Notes under the pieces: generated by a model
What the model was told of the DNA's origin: nothing
Seen by the model: only the letters and a program-made list of their open reading frames with translations
The model's database searches: none
Assembly: GCF_005154805.1 (NCBI RefSeq)
Contig: NZ_CP039727.1
Span: 1,609,501 to 1,673,500 of the forward strand
Length of the DNA: 64,000 nucleotides
Reading direction: 5' to 3'
DNA from: Bacillus sp. S3
GTDB taxonomy: Bacteria > Bacillota > Bacilli > Bacillales > Cytobacillaceae
Part shown: one piece after another, positions 25,010 to 34,333 of the stretch
Position numbering within the stretch: the stretch's first letter is position 1
Layout: the number at the start of each line of letters is the position of its first letter
Position numbers and translations under genes: made by a program

Positions 25010-25936
25010 ATGAAATACATAAACATTGCCAACACAGATTTAAATGTTTCCAACATGATTATGGGCAATATGCGTTTAACCCAGCTTTCTTTACCAGAGG
25101 CTGAAAAATTAATCCGGACAGCGATGGAAGAGGGGATTAATTTCTTTGACCATGCAGACATCTATGGAAAAGGAAAGTGTGAGGAAATCTTTGCAGATGC
25201 GATACAAATGAACCCTGCTATCCGCGAAAAAATGATCTTGCAAAGTAAATGCGGGATTATCTCATCGGAAGGTTATTTTGATTTTTCGAAAGAGCATATC
25301 TTAGAGTCTGTTAATGGTATTTTAAAACGGTTGAAAACCGAGTATATTGATATTCTGCTGCTTCACCGCCCGGATCCATTGATGGAACCAGCTGAAGTAG
25401 CAGAGGCGTTTGAAGAGCTTCAAACGAGTGGTAAGGTAAAGTATTTTGGCGTATCAAACCATAACCCTGCACAGATTGAGCTGCTGCAGAAATACATTCC
25501 ATATAAACTGGTGGTCAATCAACTTCAATTTAGCATTGCGCACACTCCAATGATTGACTCAGGTATCGCGCTCAACATGAAAACTGACCAAGCCATTAAC
25601 CGTGACAGCAGCATATTAGAATATTGCCGTCTGCATGATATTACGATGCAAGCATGGTCCCCATACCAACATGGCTTCTTTGAAGGATCGTTTTTAGGCG
25701 ATTTAGAACGGTTTCCAGAACTGAACAAAGTGGTAGACAATATTGCCGGAAAATATGGCGTTACGAATACGGGTATAGCTACAGCGTGGATCACCCGCCA
25801 TCCGGCTAATATTCAGGTTGTCCTTGGAACTACCAATACAGAGCGAATGAAGGACGCATGTAAAGGCGCAGAAATCAGATTGACAAGAGAAGAATGGTAT
25901 GAAATTTACAAGGCTGCAGGGAATATCGTACCTTAA
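25010..25936 (+). CDS. Aldo/keto reductase (YdhF/YcsN type)
   Basis: A 308-residue NADPH-dependent TIM-barrel oxidoreductase. The AKR features are visible: the catalytic Asp and Tyr in NFFDHADIYGKG (about residues 42-53), and ILLLHRPDPLM with the active-site His (about 121). FGVSNHNPAQIELLQ and the C-terminal cofactor segment VVLGTTNTERM follow. The start is ATG 25010 behind AGAGGAGGG. The physiological substrate is unknown. A strong bidirectional terminator separates it from the convergent CorC-type gene. Confidence 0.87.
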   Translation: MKYINIANTDLNVSNMIMGNMRLTQLSLPEAEKLIRTAMEEGINFFDHADIYGKGKCEEIFADAIQMNPAIREKMILQSKCGIISSEGYFDFSKEHILESVNGILKRLKTEYIDILLLHRPDPLMEPAEVAEAFEELQTSGKVKYFGVSNHNPAQIELLQKYIPYKLVVNQLQFSIAHTPMIDSGIALNMKTDQAINRDSSILEYCRLHDITMQAWSPYQHGFFEGSFLGDLERFPELNKVVDNIAGKYGVTNTGIATAWITRHPANIQVVLGTTNTERMKDACKGAEIRLTREEWYEIYKAAGNIVP

Positions 25937-25943
25937 AAAATAA

Positions 25944-25987
25944 GGCGTGAGAATCATCTTCCAATAAGAAGATTCTCACGCCATTTT
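25944..25987. terminator. Bidirectional terminator
   Basis: GGCGTGAGAATC (25944-25955) pairs perfectly with GATTCTCACGCC (25971-25982), followed by ATTTT. A-rich sequence before the left arm gives T-rich sequence in the other direction, so it serves both convergent genes. Confidence 0.88.
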
Positions 25988-25991
25988 AATA

Positions 25992-27323
25992 TTAAGAAAC
26001 AGATGTTTTAGGGATCGTGTACCCCAGCTCAGCCAGCTTTTGAATTTCCATATATTCTATATGATGTTCTTCCATTTCTTTAATTCTAAAGGAATAACCA
26101 TCCAATTCAATGCCATCGCCTTGTTTAGCATCGAATTTTTTTGACAAAAACCAGCCGCCAATGGTGTCCAAATCCTTATTTGAAATCGATGTGCCTAAAA
26201 GGTCGTTGATCGTTTCAATTAAAACCTTACCATTCACAATAAAGTGCTCGTCGTTTAGTTTACGGACCTCGGGAATTTCATCTGCGTCAAATTCATCGCG
26301 GATATCACCAACAATCTCCTCAAGGATATCTTCTACTGTAACGAGACCAGAGGTACCTCCAAACTCATCCAAAAGGATTGCCATATGTGTTCTTTCTTTT
26401 TGCATTTTCAATAGTAAACTTTGTATGGGAATGGTTTCAATCACACTTATGACCGGTTTGATGAAAGCCGTAATCGATTGCTTATTTACAATGTCATGTG
26501 ATATTTTGGTCATTAAAATATCTTTGAGATTGATAATCCCAATAATGTTATCTTTATCGCCGTTAATGACAGGATAGCGAGTATATTTTTGTTGCTTCAT
26601 TAATGAAAGGATAACTTCCGGCTGAGCATCGACAGAGATACTTACCATTTCAGTCCTAGGGACCATAATTTCTTTGGCTGTACGATTGTTAAAATCAAAC
26701 ACGTTATTCACATAGGTTAATTCGGATTCATTGATTTCCCCGCTTTGATAACTTTCAGACAGTATAATCCTTAGTTCTTCTTCTGAATGAGCCGATTCAT
26801 TTTCAGAGGCAGGCTTAAGCCCGAATAGTCCCGTGATTTTTCTGGCAGAGGTATTAAGCAGCCAGATGAAGGGATAAAACAATTTGTAAAATAAGATCAT
26901 CGGTTTGGCAAAAGCAAGCGTAATCTTTTCAGCCTTTTGAATGGCAAACGATTTGGGAGCTAATTCGCCGACTACCACATTAATGAAGGTAACAAGTGCA
27001 AAGGAAATGATGATGGATAATATATGCGAGAAGGAACCATTTAAATGAACCAAATTAAATAATGGCTCCAATAATTTTGAAACAGTTGGCTCTCCCAACC
27101 AGCCTATCCCTAGTGCGGTAACGGTAATTCCAAGCTGACAGGCGGATAAATATTCATCCAGGTTTGTTACCACGTGTTTAGCTGCTGTTGCTCCGCTTTT
27201 TCCTTCCTTTATCAGTTGATCAATACGTGTGCCTCTTACTTTCACAATTGCAAATTCTACCGCTACAAAAAACGCAGTCAATGCAATGAAGATGGCAATG
27301 ATGATCAGGTTAACTATGTCCAA
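25992..27323 (-). CDS. CorC/HlyC-family membrane transporter (DUF21-CBS)
   Basis: A 443-residue integral membrane protein of the CNNM/CorC type, often annotated hemolysin-like and linked to Mg2+ or other divalent-cation export. The DUF21 domain with four hydrophobic segments spans residues 1-190. A CBS pair follows (about 210-330, with [10 protein letters not shown] and [17 protein letters not shown]), then a C-terminal CorC_HlyC domain (about 350-430). The start is read as TTG 27323 with only a weak AAGG upstream; a good GGAGGTG lies 30 bases before it, so the start is uncertain. Two palindromic operators flank its promoter. Confidence 0.85.
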   Translation of the reverse strand: MDIVNLIIIAIFIALTAFFVAVEFAIVKVRGTRIDQLIKEGKSGATAAKHVVTNLDEYLSACQLGITVTALGIGWLGEPTVSKLLEPLFNLVHLNGSFSHILSIIISFALVTFINVVVGELAPKSFAIQKAEKITLAFAKPMILFYKLFYPFIWLLNTSARKITGLFGLKPASENESAHSEEELRIILSESYQSGEINESELTYVNNVFDFNNRTAKEIMVPRTEMVSISVDAQPEVILSLMKQQKYTRYPVINGDKDNIIGIINLKDILMTKISHDIVNKQSITAFIKPVISVIETIPIQSLLLKMQKERTHMAILLDEFGGTSGLVTVEDILEEIVGDIRDEFDADEIPEVRKLNDEHFIVNGKVLIETINDLLGTSISNKDLDTIGGWFLSKKFDAKQGDGIELDGYSFRIKEMEEHHIEYMEIQKLAELGYTIPKTSVS

Positions 27324-27405
27324 ATGGCTGGCCTTAAATTTTGTAAGGCCTACACCTCCAGTCGTTAAAATTATTATTAATCTATAAAGTTGATTTATTT
27401 GAATA

Positions 27406-27471
27406 TGAACTATAGTTCAATTATTGCATAAAACCAACCATTTTGTCAATACAAAGGTGAACTATGGTTCA
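27406..27471 (-). promoter_or_regulatory. Promoter flanked by two TGAACTATAGTTCA palindromes
   Basis: A perfect 14-bp palindrome TGAACTATAGTTCA (27406-27419) and a one-mismatch copy TGAACTATGGTTCA (27458-27471) lie 52 bases apart. Between them, on the minus strand, is TTGACA (27449-27444), an 18-bp spacer and AATAAT. One palindrome is thus upstream of -35 and one is at the start point. This is the layout of a TetR- or MarR-type repressor acting on the CorC-type gene. The regulator is not encoded nearby. Confidence 0.7.
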
Positions 27472-27521
27472 TGTTTATGTGTGAATTCCAGATTGGTGTT
27501 ATGCACCAATTTCCAAAAAAG

Positions 27522-27547
27522 TGAAACTTTCGCTCTAGTTTGTCGTA
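27522..27547 (+). promoter_or_regulatory. SigW-type promoter of yknWXYZ
   Basis: TGAAAC (27522-27527), a 16-bp spacer and CGTA (27544-27547) match the extracytoplasmic-function sigma factor SigW consensus without mismatch. It lies 46 bases before the yknW start. In B. subtilis the yknWXYZ operon belongs to the SigW regulon. Confidence 0.85.
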
Positions 27548-27593
27548 TACTTAATAGGAATATTTTACATATGTGGAAATAGGGGTGTTGAAA

Positions 27594-28265
27594 ATGGAAT
27601 TGGAAAAAGACATGATTGTGAAGAAAGAGAATCCGAGTTTACTAGGGATGTTTACAAGCCCGGGACAACAGTTTGAAAGGATTAAGCAAAATCCTAAAAT
27701 TTGGGTCCCTTTGATTATTATTACACTCATCTACACAGTCGGTACAACGCTAATGGCTCTCTCCATGGATGTGGAAACATTAATTGGGCAAGGAATTCCG
27801 GAAGATCAAGTAAATCTTATTTTAGGATTCACGAAAATAATGATGGCAGTGATGGGATTATTTATTCCAATTTTCGGTGTGCTTATTAGTAGTGTGATTC
27901 AGTTAATTATCGCCAAAATAGCAAATGCAGCGGTTACCTTTAAACAGTTATTTTCAATGAATACCTACATTATGATAATTGGAGCAATTGGAGTCTTATT
28001 AAACATGGCTATAAGGTTTGGAATTGGCGGCAATCCGGAAATCTATATTACTAGTCTAGCTGGTTTGTTAGATTCTGAAAAAGCGGGTGTCTTAGGGTCA
28101 ATTGAAGTATTTGGAATTTGGGGAGTAATATTAACAGCTTTAGGACTCCATAAAACAGCAGGATTTTCTAAAGGCCTCGCCTGGACAATTGCCATTGTCT
28201 TCTTCTTAATTCAGATTGGCTTTGGATTGATTGGGACTCTGTTTCAAGGAGCGCCGAAGCTATAA
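27594..28265 (+). CDS. yknW: Yip1-family membrane protein YknW
   Basis: A 223-residue membrane protein with about five hydrophobic segments of the Yip1 family. In B. subtilis YknW assists assembly of the YknXYZ exporter, which protects against the SdpC cannibalism toxin. The N-terminal segment SLLGMFTSPGQQFERIKQNPKIWVP (first part SLLGMFTSPGQQFERIKQ) is typical before the first membrane helix. ATG 27594 was chosen over an upstream start because AGGGGTG is properly spaced. Its stop overlaps the yknX start by one base, so this is a tight operon behind a SigW promoter. Confidence 0.85.
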   Translation: MELEKDMIVKKENPSLLGMFTSPGQQFERIKQNPKIWVPLIIITLIYTVGTTLMALSMDVETLIGQGIPEDQVNLILGFTKIMMAVMGLFIPIFGVLISSVIQLIIAKIANAAVTFKQLFSMNTYIMIIGAIGVLLNMAIRFGIGGNPEIYITSLAGLLDSEKAGVLGSIEVFGIWGVILTALGLHKTAGFSKGLAWTIAIVFFLIQIGFGLIGTLFQGAPKL

Positions 28266-29392
28266 TGAAAAAGAAAACGTGGATTACAATTGGTGTAATC
28301 AGTCTAGTTGTCATCATGATAGCGGTCAGTGTTTACCGGCAAGTTTTGGCAAAAGGACCTTCTGTGAAAACAGCTGGAATTAGCGAACAAGAAATTTCTT
28401 CGCAGCTAATGATTCCAGGTACAGTAAAGCTTCAAGAAGAACAAATGGTCTATGCCACACCAGACAAAGGAGAGCTGAAGGAGCTTCTCGTCGAAGAAGG
28501 GCAGGAGGTTAAGAAGGGAACAGTCGTGGCAACATTGCAAAATCCTCAGCTAGATTTAGAAATTGAGCAAAACAAACTGGCCATTGAATCGGCTAATTTG
28601 AAGCTTAATCAAATGGATAAGAAAATAAAGCAGTTAAAAGAGAAGGAAAAGACCTTGTCAGACCAAGTGGGAAAAGAGGAAGCAAAGAAACAGCTTGCAC
28701 CGGAGCTGGAGCAGCTTGAAATGGAAAAGAAATTAGCCAATTTGGATTTGAAGCAAACTTCACTTCAAAAAAATATGATTAGCAAGCGCCAAGCCGACTT
28801 AAAGATTCAGAGTAACATAGACGGTATCGTATTATCAGCAAAAAAACCCGACGCTTCGACATTGGAAGGAACGATGACTGAACCTATCATACATATTGGG
28901 AAGCTGGAAGGGTTGACAGCTGCAGGCCTATTATCTGAATATGACACATTAAAAGTGAACAGCGGCCAAAAGGTCATGTTGAAGTCTGATGCAGTGCCAG
29001 GTCAGGAATGGCAGGGAGAAATCACAAAGATTGCCCTTCTCCCACAGCAAAGTCAGGCAGGAATGCAAAATGGCAGCCAAGCTGTCCAGTATCCAGTTAT
29101 AGTGAAAATTTCAGGCGACACCAAGGCCTTAAAGCCTGGCTTCCAAGTCATTATGGAGATTGAAACAGAAAAAAGGTCTGCCATGGTTTTGCCAATTGAT
29201 GCAGTGCATGATGATGGGGATCAGCCTTATGTCTTTATCGTAAAGGAAGGAAAAGCCACTAAGCAAAAGGTGGAGACGGGTATTACCTCCGGAGAGAAGA
29301 TTGAAATACTTGAAGGGGTAACAAAGGGAGACAAGGTCATTGTTGGTGGGCCCGATAATCTTAAGAACGGGTTGGAAGTGACAGTCAAATGA
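28265..29392 (+). CDS. yknX: Membrane fusion/adaptor protein YknX
   Basis: A 375-residue HlyD/RND-type adaptor. A single N-terminal membrane anchor (residues 5-25) is followed by a lipoyl-like part (VYATPDKGELKELLVEEGQE). A coiled-coil hairpin (about residues 85-180, rich in Lys, Glu and Leu) and a beta-barrel domain ending in GVTKGDKVIVGGPDNL come next. It should link the YknYZ pump in the membrane with the cell wall side. Its ATG overlaps the yknW stop, and its own end overlaps yknY by four bases. Confidence 0.88.
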   Translation: MKKKTWITIGVISLVVIMIAVSVYRQVLAKGPSVKTAGISEQEISSQLMIPGTVKLQEEQMVYATPDKGELKELLVEEGQEVKKGTVVATLQNPQLDLEIEQNKLAIESANLKLNQMDKKIKQLKEKEKTLSDQVGKEEAKKQLAPELEQLEMEKKLANLDLKQTSLQKNMISKRQADLKIQSNIDGIVLSAKKPDASTLEGTMTEPIIHIGKLEGLTAAGLLSEYDTLKVNSGQKVMLKSDAVPGQEWQGEITKIALLPQQSQAGMQNGSQAVQYPVIVKISGDTKALKPGFQVIMEIETEKRSAMVLPIDAVHDDGDQPYVFIVKEGKATKQKVETGITSGEKIEILEGVTKGDKVIVGGPDNLKNGLEVTVK

Positions 29393-30081
29393 TCCAGCTC
29401 GAATCCATCACAAAATCATTTTTGCTTGGAAAGGAAAGTGTTCCTGTATTAAATGGGATTAGTCTTGAGATTAAGAATGGTGAGTTTGCAGCCATTATGG
29501 GCCCATCAGGTTCTGGTAAATCGACATTGATGAATATTATTGGCTGTTTGGATAAACCAACTGAAGGTAACTACTTTCTGGGCGGGGAAAATGTCTCGCA
29601 TTATAATGACAAAGAATTGGCCCGTGTCAGAAATCAGTCTATTGGCTTTGTCTTTCAACAATTCCATTTGCTGCCGCGTTTATCGGCATTAAAGAATGTT
29701 GAACTTCCGATGATTTATGCCGGAATAGGGAAAAAGGAGCGCCAGGCACGGGCAGAAGAGGCATTAGTGAAAGTAGGATTGTCAGATCGGATGGATCATC
29801 TTCCCAATGCCTTATCTGGCGGACAAAAACAGCGAGTGGCAATTGCCAGATCGATTGTGAATAAACCTAAGCTTATTCTTGCAGATGAACCAACCGGGGC
29901 ACTTGACACGAAAACCAGCATGGATATTATGGAGCAATTTCGCGAGCTAAATGTCGAGGGTGTAACCGTTATTGTTGTTACCCATGAACCAGAAGTGGCG
30001 GAATATGCCAATCGGACGATTATGGTGCGCGACGGGATGATTCAGGCCCCTGCTGAGAAGAATCGGGGGCGATTGAGATGA
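29389..30081 (+). CDS. yknY: ABC transporter ATP-binding protein YknY
   Basis: The 230-residue ATPase of a MacB/LolD-type exporter. Walker [10 protein letters not shown] (about residues 37-45), the [20 protein letters not shown] region that is typical of this class, signature LSGGQKQR and Walker B with DEPTGALD are intact. It overlaps both neighbours by ATGA junctions. With YknZ and YknX it forms a predicted peptide-toxin exporter. Confidence 0.94.
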   Translation: MIQLESITKSFLLGKESVPVLNGISLEIKNGEFAAIMGPSGSGKSTLMNIIGCLDKPTEGNYFLGGENVSHYNDKELARVRNQSIGFVFQQFHLLPRLSALKNVELPMIYAGIGKKERQARAEEALVKVGLSDRMDHLPNALSGGQKQRVAIARSIVNKPKLILADEPTGALDTKTSMDIMEQFRELNVEGVTVIVVTHEPEVAEYANRTIMVRDGMIQAPAEKNRGRLR

Positions 30082-31271
30082 GTTTTATGGAAAACCTAAC
30101 CATGGCTTTAAGTTCTCTTAAGGCGCATAAGATGCGGAGTATCCTGACAATGCTTGGGATTATTATTGGGGTTGGTGCTGTCATAATAGTAGTGGCCATC
30201 GGTCAAGGGGGAGAAGCGATGCTGAAATCGCAGATTACCGGACCCGGGAATACGATTGAAATGTTTTATCAGCCTTCTGATGAGGAAATGCGGGCAAATC
30301 CGAACGTTTTCATGCAGGCGCCATTTAAGCAAGAGGATATTCGAGCCCTTGAACAAATCCCGGAGATCAAACGGGTTGTCGCCTCCAGTACCAAATTATC
30401 TGCTGCCAGATTTCAAAAAAATACAGCAGACGTATCGACAACTGGTATTAATCAGGCCTATTTACAATTAAATGAATGGAAGATAGCAAAGGGAAGAAGT
30501 TTCTCTTCTGCTGATTTTCTTGGCGGCAGACGAACGGGTCTCATCAGCGATAAGTTGAAGGAAGAATTGTTTAAAAAGGAAAATCCTGTAGGGAAAGTGA
30601 TAGTAGTCGCCAGCCAGCCAATTGAAATTATCGGTGTCTTAGAAAAGCCGACAGGCCTCCTTTCATTTGGTTCAATGGAGGTTTATCTTCCATTTCAAAC
30701 CTGGAAAAATATTTACGGCAGCAGCGATTTTACCCAGGTAACGCTTCAAGCGGCTTCTGCTGAAAAACTGCAGGCGGCAGGTAAAAAAGCAGCAAGTCTT
30801 TTAAATAATAGGCATAATACTGAAAAATCCTATCAGGTCATTAATATGGAAGAAATTGCTCAAGGAATTGGACAGATTACTAAAATTATGACCTTAATCA
30901 TCGGGAGCATTGCAGGAATTTCCTTATTTGTCGGAGGCATTGGGGTTATGAACATCATGCTTGTATCAGTAACTGAAAGAACAAGGGAGATAGGAATCCG
31001 TATGGCACTTGGGGCAACGCGGGGGCAGGTCTTAACGCAATTCCTTATCGAATCCATGACGTTAACCTTAATAGGAGGTGTATTGGGAATTTTTCTTGGT
31101 TGGGGAACAGCAACGGTTGTAAGCTTCTTTGCCGGGTGGCCATCTTTGGTATCATGGCAAGTGGTGTTAGGCGGGGTTTTATTTTCTATGGTTATTGGTG
31201 TCTTGTTTGGCCTATTGCCGGCCAATAAGGCTGCCAAGCTTGATCCGATTGAATCACTTCGGTATGAATAG
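30078..31271 (+). CDS. yknZ: MacB/FtsX-type permease YknZ
   Basis: A 397-residue permease with one membrane helix near the N-terminus (residues 18-42, LTMLGIIIGVGAVIIVVAIG). A large extracytoplasmic MacB domain follows (about 45-265). The FtsX core has three helices starting at KIMTLIIGSIAGISLFVGGI with the NIMLVSVTERTREIGIRMAL motif. It is the last gene of the yknWXYZ operon, followed by a weak hairpin. Family and partner order are unambiguous. Confidence 0.93.
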   Translation: MSFMENLTMALSSLKAHKMRSILTMLGIIIGVGAVIIVVAIGQGGEAMLKSQITGPGNTIEMFYQPSDEEMRANPNVFMQAPFKQEDIRALEQIPEIKRVVASSTKLSAARFQKNTADVSTTGINQAYLQLNEWKIAKGRSFSSADFLGGRRTGLISDKLKEELFKKENPVGKVIVVASQPIEIIGVLEKPTGLLSFGSMEVYLPFQTWKNIYGSSDFTQVTLQAASAEKLQAAGKKAASLLNNRHNTEKSYQVINMEEIAQGIGQITKIMTLIIGSIAGISLFVGGIGVMNIMLVSVTERTREIGIRMALGATRGQVLTQFLIESMTLTLIGGVLGIFLGWGTATVVSFFAGWPSLVSWQVVLGGVLFSMVIGVLFGLLPANKAAKLDPIESLRYE

Positions 31272-31293
31272 TCAGTAAATATTATTTTATGGC

Positions 31294-31324
31294 GAGACAC
31301 ACACAAATTGGTGCCTCATTTTTT
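31294..31324 (+). terminator. Weak terminator after yknZ
   Basis: GAGaCAC (31294-31300) pairs with GTGcCTC (31311-31317) with one internal mismatch, followed by ATTTTTTT. Confidence 0.5.
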
Positions 31325-31452
31325 TAGTATAAGTTAATGATTGAAAAGTTGGCAGAAGAAGAACGTTATGATAAGATAATTTGTGAAATATTCAGTTAAC
31401 TGTTATGGGTTCACCTGGCCAAAATAAGAGCTTAGAAGGAGACGAGTCGAGG

Positions 31453-32619
31453 ATGGAAAAAGTGAGTGTAGAAAGCAAAGGTTATTTTGGAGAGTTTGGC
31501 GGCAGTTTTATTCCGGATGACTTGCAGCAAGTGATGAATGAACTCGAGGAACAATTTTTAAAGTATAAGGACGACCCAGAGTTTATTGAGGAATTAAACT
31601 ATTATCTTAGAGAATATATCGGTAGAGAAAACCCGTTAACATTTGCTGAAAATTTAACAAAGCAGATTGGCGGGGCAAAAATCTATTTAAAACGTGAAGA
31701 TTTAAACCATACTGGTGCACACAAAATTAATAATGCAATCGGGCAAATTTTATTAGCCAAACGAATGGGGGCAAAGCGGATTATCGCAGAAACAGGGGCT
31801 GGTCAGCACGGTGTGGCGACGGCAACCGCTTGTGCCATGTTTGGAATGGAATGTATCATTTATATGGGCAAATTAGATACTGAGCGACAGGCTCTAAACG
31901 TTTTTCGCATGGAATTATTAGGGGCCAAGGTTGTTCCGGTTGAAAAAGGCCAGGGGCGTTTAAAGGATGCTGTGGATGAAGCATTGGGGGATCTGGTTCA
32001 AAACTATAAAAATACTTTTTATTTACTAGGATCTGCGGTCGGTCCTCATCCATATCCAACAATGGTTAAACATTTTCAGGCAATTATTAGTGAGGAATCT
32101 AAACGGCAGATTCTTATAAAAGAAGGAAAACTGCCAACTGCTGTTATAGCCTGTGCAGGAGGCGGCAGCAATGCGATTGGCGCATTTGCTCACTATATTG
32201 ATGAACCCAATGTTCGCTTAATCGGAGCAGAACCAGCAGAAGCACCAACTTTAACAGAAGGTGTCCCAGCTGTCATTCATGGATTTAAATGTTTGACACT
32301 GCTTGATGAAAAGGGAGAGCCTAGACCAACGTACTCCATTGCCGCCGGCTTAGATTATCCTGGTGTCGGTCCAGAACATAGTTATTTGAAAACAAGCGGC
32401 AGGGCTGAATATGTGACTGTCAGTGGACAAGAGGCACTAGAAGCATTTCAATTACTGAGTAAAACGGAAGGCATCATTCCGGCATTGGAAAGCTCTCATG
32501 CGGTTGCCTGCGCTATGAAGCTGGCAAAAGAATTGGCTGCTGACGATGTACTGATTGTAAATCTTTCAGGCCGCGGCGATAAAGATGTCGAGCAGGTTTT
32601 TCATATGTTAAAAAGTTAA
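31453..32619 (+). CDS. trpB: Tryptophan synthase beta subunit (solitary)
   Basis: Condenses indole and serine to tryptophan with pyridoxal phosphate. The 388-residue protein is a TrpB1-type beta chain. The PLP lysine is Lys 91 in [13 protein letters not shown], the phosphate-binding loop is GGGSNAIG (about residue 231), and SGRGDKD is near the C-terminus. ATG 31453 starts the conserved region; AAGGAG lies 11 bases upstream, slightly far. No trpA, other trp genes or T-box leader is seen around it. It is flanked by the ykn operon and an acetyltransferase gene. It may be a second copy that salvages indole. Confidence 0.9.
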   Translation: MEKVSVESKGYFGEFGGSFIPDDLQQVMNELEEQFLKYKDDPEFIEELNYYLREYIGRENPLTFAENLTKQIGGAKIYLKREDLNHTGAHKINNAIGQILLAKRMGAKRIIAETGAGQHGVATATACAMFGMECIIYMGKLDTERQALNVFRMELLGAKVVPVEKGQGRLKDAVDEALGDLVQNYKNTFYLLGSAVGPHPYPTMVKHFQAIISEESKRQILIKEGKLPTAVIACAGGGSNAIGAFAHYIDEPNVRLIGAEPAEAPTLTEGVPAVIHGFKCLTLLDEKGEPRPTYSIAAGLDYPGVGPEHSYLKTSGRAEYVTVSGQEALEAFQLLSKTEGIIPALESSHAVACAMKLAKELAADDVLIVNLSGRGDKDVEQVFHMLKS

Positions 32620-32730
32620 TCGAAAAGGGAAAGGGCGAGGGAACCATCTTTCGCTCTATTTCTGTTAACCTGCTGCCTATCGGTATAGCAAACCACATGG
32701 GAAAGTCAATTTTTTGAGGAGTTAAGGCAT

Positions 32731-33612
32731 ATGGAAGAATTAATTTTTGTAAAGGGATACAAAGATCATGAATTATTAAGAAATAGTTTTAATCAATTAG
32801 CAAAAAACACGTTTGGCATCGAGTTTGAAACCTGGTACCGACACGGATATTGGACAGAAAAGTATCAACCATATTCTTATATTGAGCATAATACGGTGGT
32901 AGCGAATGTATCCGTTAATCTCATAAATTTATTTATCAATGGTGAGATGAAACATGCGGTTCAAATCGGAACGGTCATGACACATCCAGATTACCGGAAT
33001 AAAGGACTTTCGAGACGGCTGATGGGAATGGTTCTAGAGGATTATAAGCATGTTGACCTTATTTATTTGTTTGCGAATCAAACGGTGTTGGATTTTTATC
33101 CGAAATTTGGCTTTCAGAGGATAGAGGAAGTACAGTTTTTACTGGATTATAGTCACAACCACCTCGAAAATCGTCCGACAGTAAAAAAATTAGACGGCAG
33201 CTGTGCTGAGGATTTAGCATTTATTTATTCGTTAGCGGCAGACAGGGTCTCAGGTTCGAAAACCTTTGGAACAGTAAGCAGTGAAGAACTCCTAATGTTT
33301 TATTGTTTGATGGTATTCAGTCATGACCTCTATTATCTTGAAGAGGAAAAGGCACTAGTAATCTTTCAAATAGAAGAAAATATCTTACACCTTTATGATG
33401 TAGTTTTTAGTGAGAAAGTGAATATTGATGAAATTGTAAATAAAATCGCCAATAAAAATATTAATAGAGTGGTTTTCCACTTTCAACCTGAAAGTCAAAA
33501 AGCTGCCATTGTCAAACAACCATACCAAACAAGGAATCCTCTCTTTATCAAGAACCAAACAAACATCATATGGCCACCCGAATTTAAACACCCATTAACA
33601 TCCCAAGCATAG
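32731..33612 (+). CDS. GNAT-family acetyltransferase
   Basis: A 293-residue cytoplasmic protein. Residues 1-150 form a GNAT domain: VQIGTVMTHPDYRNKGLSRR (about residues 72-91) carries the R/Q-x-x-G-x-G/S acetyl-CoA loop, and DFYPKFGFQRI closes the domain. Residues 150-293 resemble the C-terminal half found in Eis-like or YhhY-like enlarged acetyltransferases but I cannot name it. GAGGAG precedes ATG 32731. The substrate is unknown. It follows trpB by 111 bases without a terminator. Confidence 0.75.
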   Translation: MEELIFVKGYKDHELLRNSFNQLAKNTFGIEFETWYRHGYWTEKYQPYSYIEHNTVVANVSVNLINLFINGEMKHAVQIGTVMTHPDYRNKGLSRRLMGMVLEDYKHVDLIYLFANQTVLDFYPKFGFQRIEEVQFLLDYSHNHLENRPTVKKLDGSCAEDLAFIYSLAADRVSGSKTFGTVSSEELLMFYCLMVFSHDLYYLEEEKALVIFQIEENILHLYDVVFSEKVNIDEIVNKIANKNINRVVFHFQPESQKAAIVKQPYQTRNPLFIKNQTNIIWPPEFKHPLTSQA

Positions 33613-33691
33613 GCGAAATGGAATTTTTTAAGCATGATGGAATATAATTAATCATACTTAAGGACTGTATTTTGAGTAAAAGGGGAGTTAT

Positions 33692-34315
33692 ATGGATTGG
33701 ACAAGGGTTAGGTTTTACATAAACAATAGTAGAGCAGAAAGTTCGTCTTTTTTTCAGCGGATTTGTTTTATTTTTTTGGGGGCTTCTCTTGTCGCGGTTT
33801 CCCTGCAATTATTTTTGGTGAAAAATTATGTAATTGACGGGGGAATTATTGGCATTAGCATTATTCTCTCACATATCACCCGCCAGGAAGTCGGTTTGTT
33901 TCTATTACTACTGAATACTCCCTTTTTCATCCTTGCTTATTCATACCTGGGAAAAAGGTTTCTTTCGCTCAGCCTTTTCGCTATCCTTGTTTTATCAGCA
34001 GGAACATATTTGCTTGAACCGTTTCCAGTCATAACCGATAACCCCATTTTAGTGATTGTTCTTGGAGGGATCGGTTTAGGATTAGGTGTTGGTATTACGA
34101 TTCGGTTTGGTGCCTGCTTGGATGGGACAGAGGTATTAGCCATCCTGTTTAGTCAACGTTCCCCTTTTTCAATTGGACAATTTGTCTTGCTATTTAACTT
34201 GTTTATATTTGGAAGTTCGATTTTTATCTTTGGTTTGCATGAAGCCTTTTATTCACTGGCAACCTTTATTGTAGCATATAAGACAATTGATTTTTCTATT
34301 GAGGGACACAATTGA
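33692..34315 (+). CDS. YitT-family membrane protein, short form
   Basis: A 207-residue membrane protein with about six helices. The family hallmarks YVIDGGIIGISIILS (about residues 46-60) and GACLDGTEVLAI (about 143-154) identify the YitT/DUF161 family. Typical members continue for 80 more residues into a cytoplasmic DUF2179 domain. This one stops shortly after YKTIDFSIEG, so that domain is missing. The stop is followed by unrelated sequence, so this is a naturally short member or a truncated one. The function of the family is unknown. Confidence 0.8.
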   Translation: MDWTRVRFYINNSRAESSSFFQRICFIFLGASLVAVSLQLFLVKNYVIDGGIIGISIILSHITRQEVGLFLLLLNTPFFILAYSYLGKRFLSLSLFAILVLSAGTYLLEPFPVITDNPILVIVLGGIGLGLGVGITIRFGACLDGTEVLAILFSQRSPFSIGQFVLLFNLFIFGSSIFIFGLHEAFYSLATFIVAYKTIDFSIEGHN

Positions 34316-34333
34316 TGGTCAGTGTCCTTTTTC

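Noticed and set aside
31272..31452. T-box or other tryptophan leader before trpB
   Set aside because: No T-box sequence and no leader peptide with Trp codons could be found; the only hairpin is the weak ykn terminator.
33176..33188. CCGACAGTAAA string matching the 21-bp repeat core
   Set aside because: It lies inside the acetyltransferase gene, is a single occurrence and shows no neighbouring unit, so it is probably chance.
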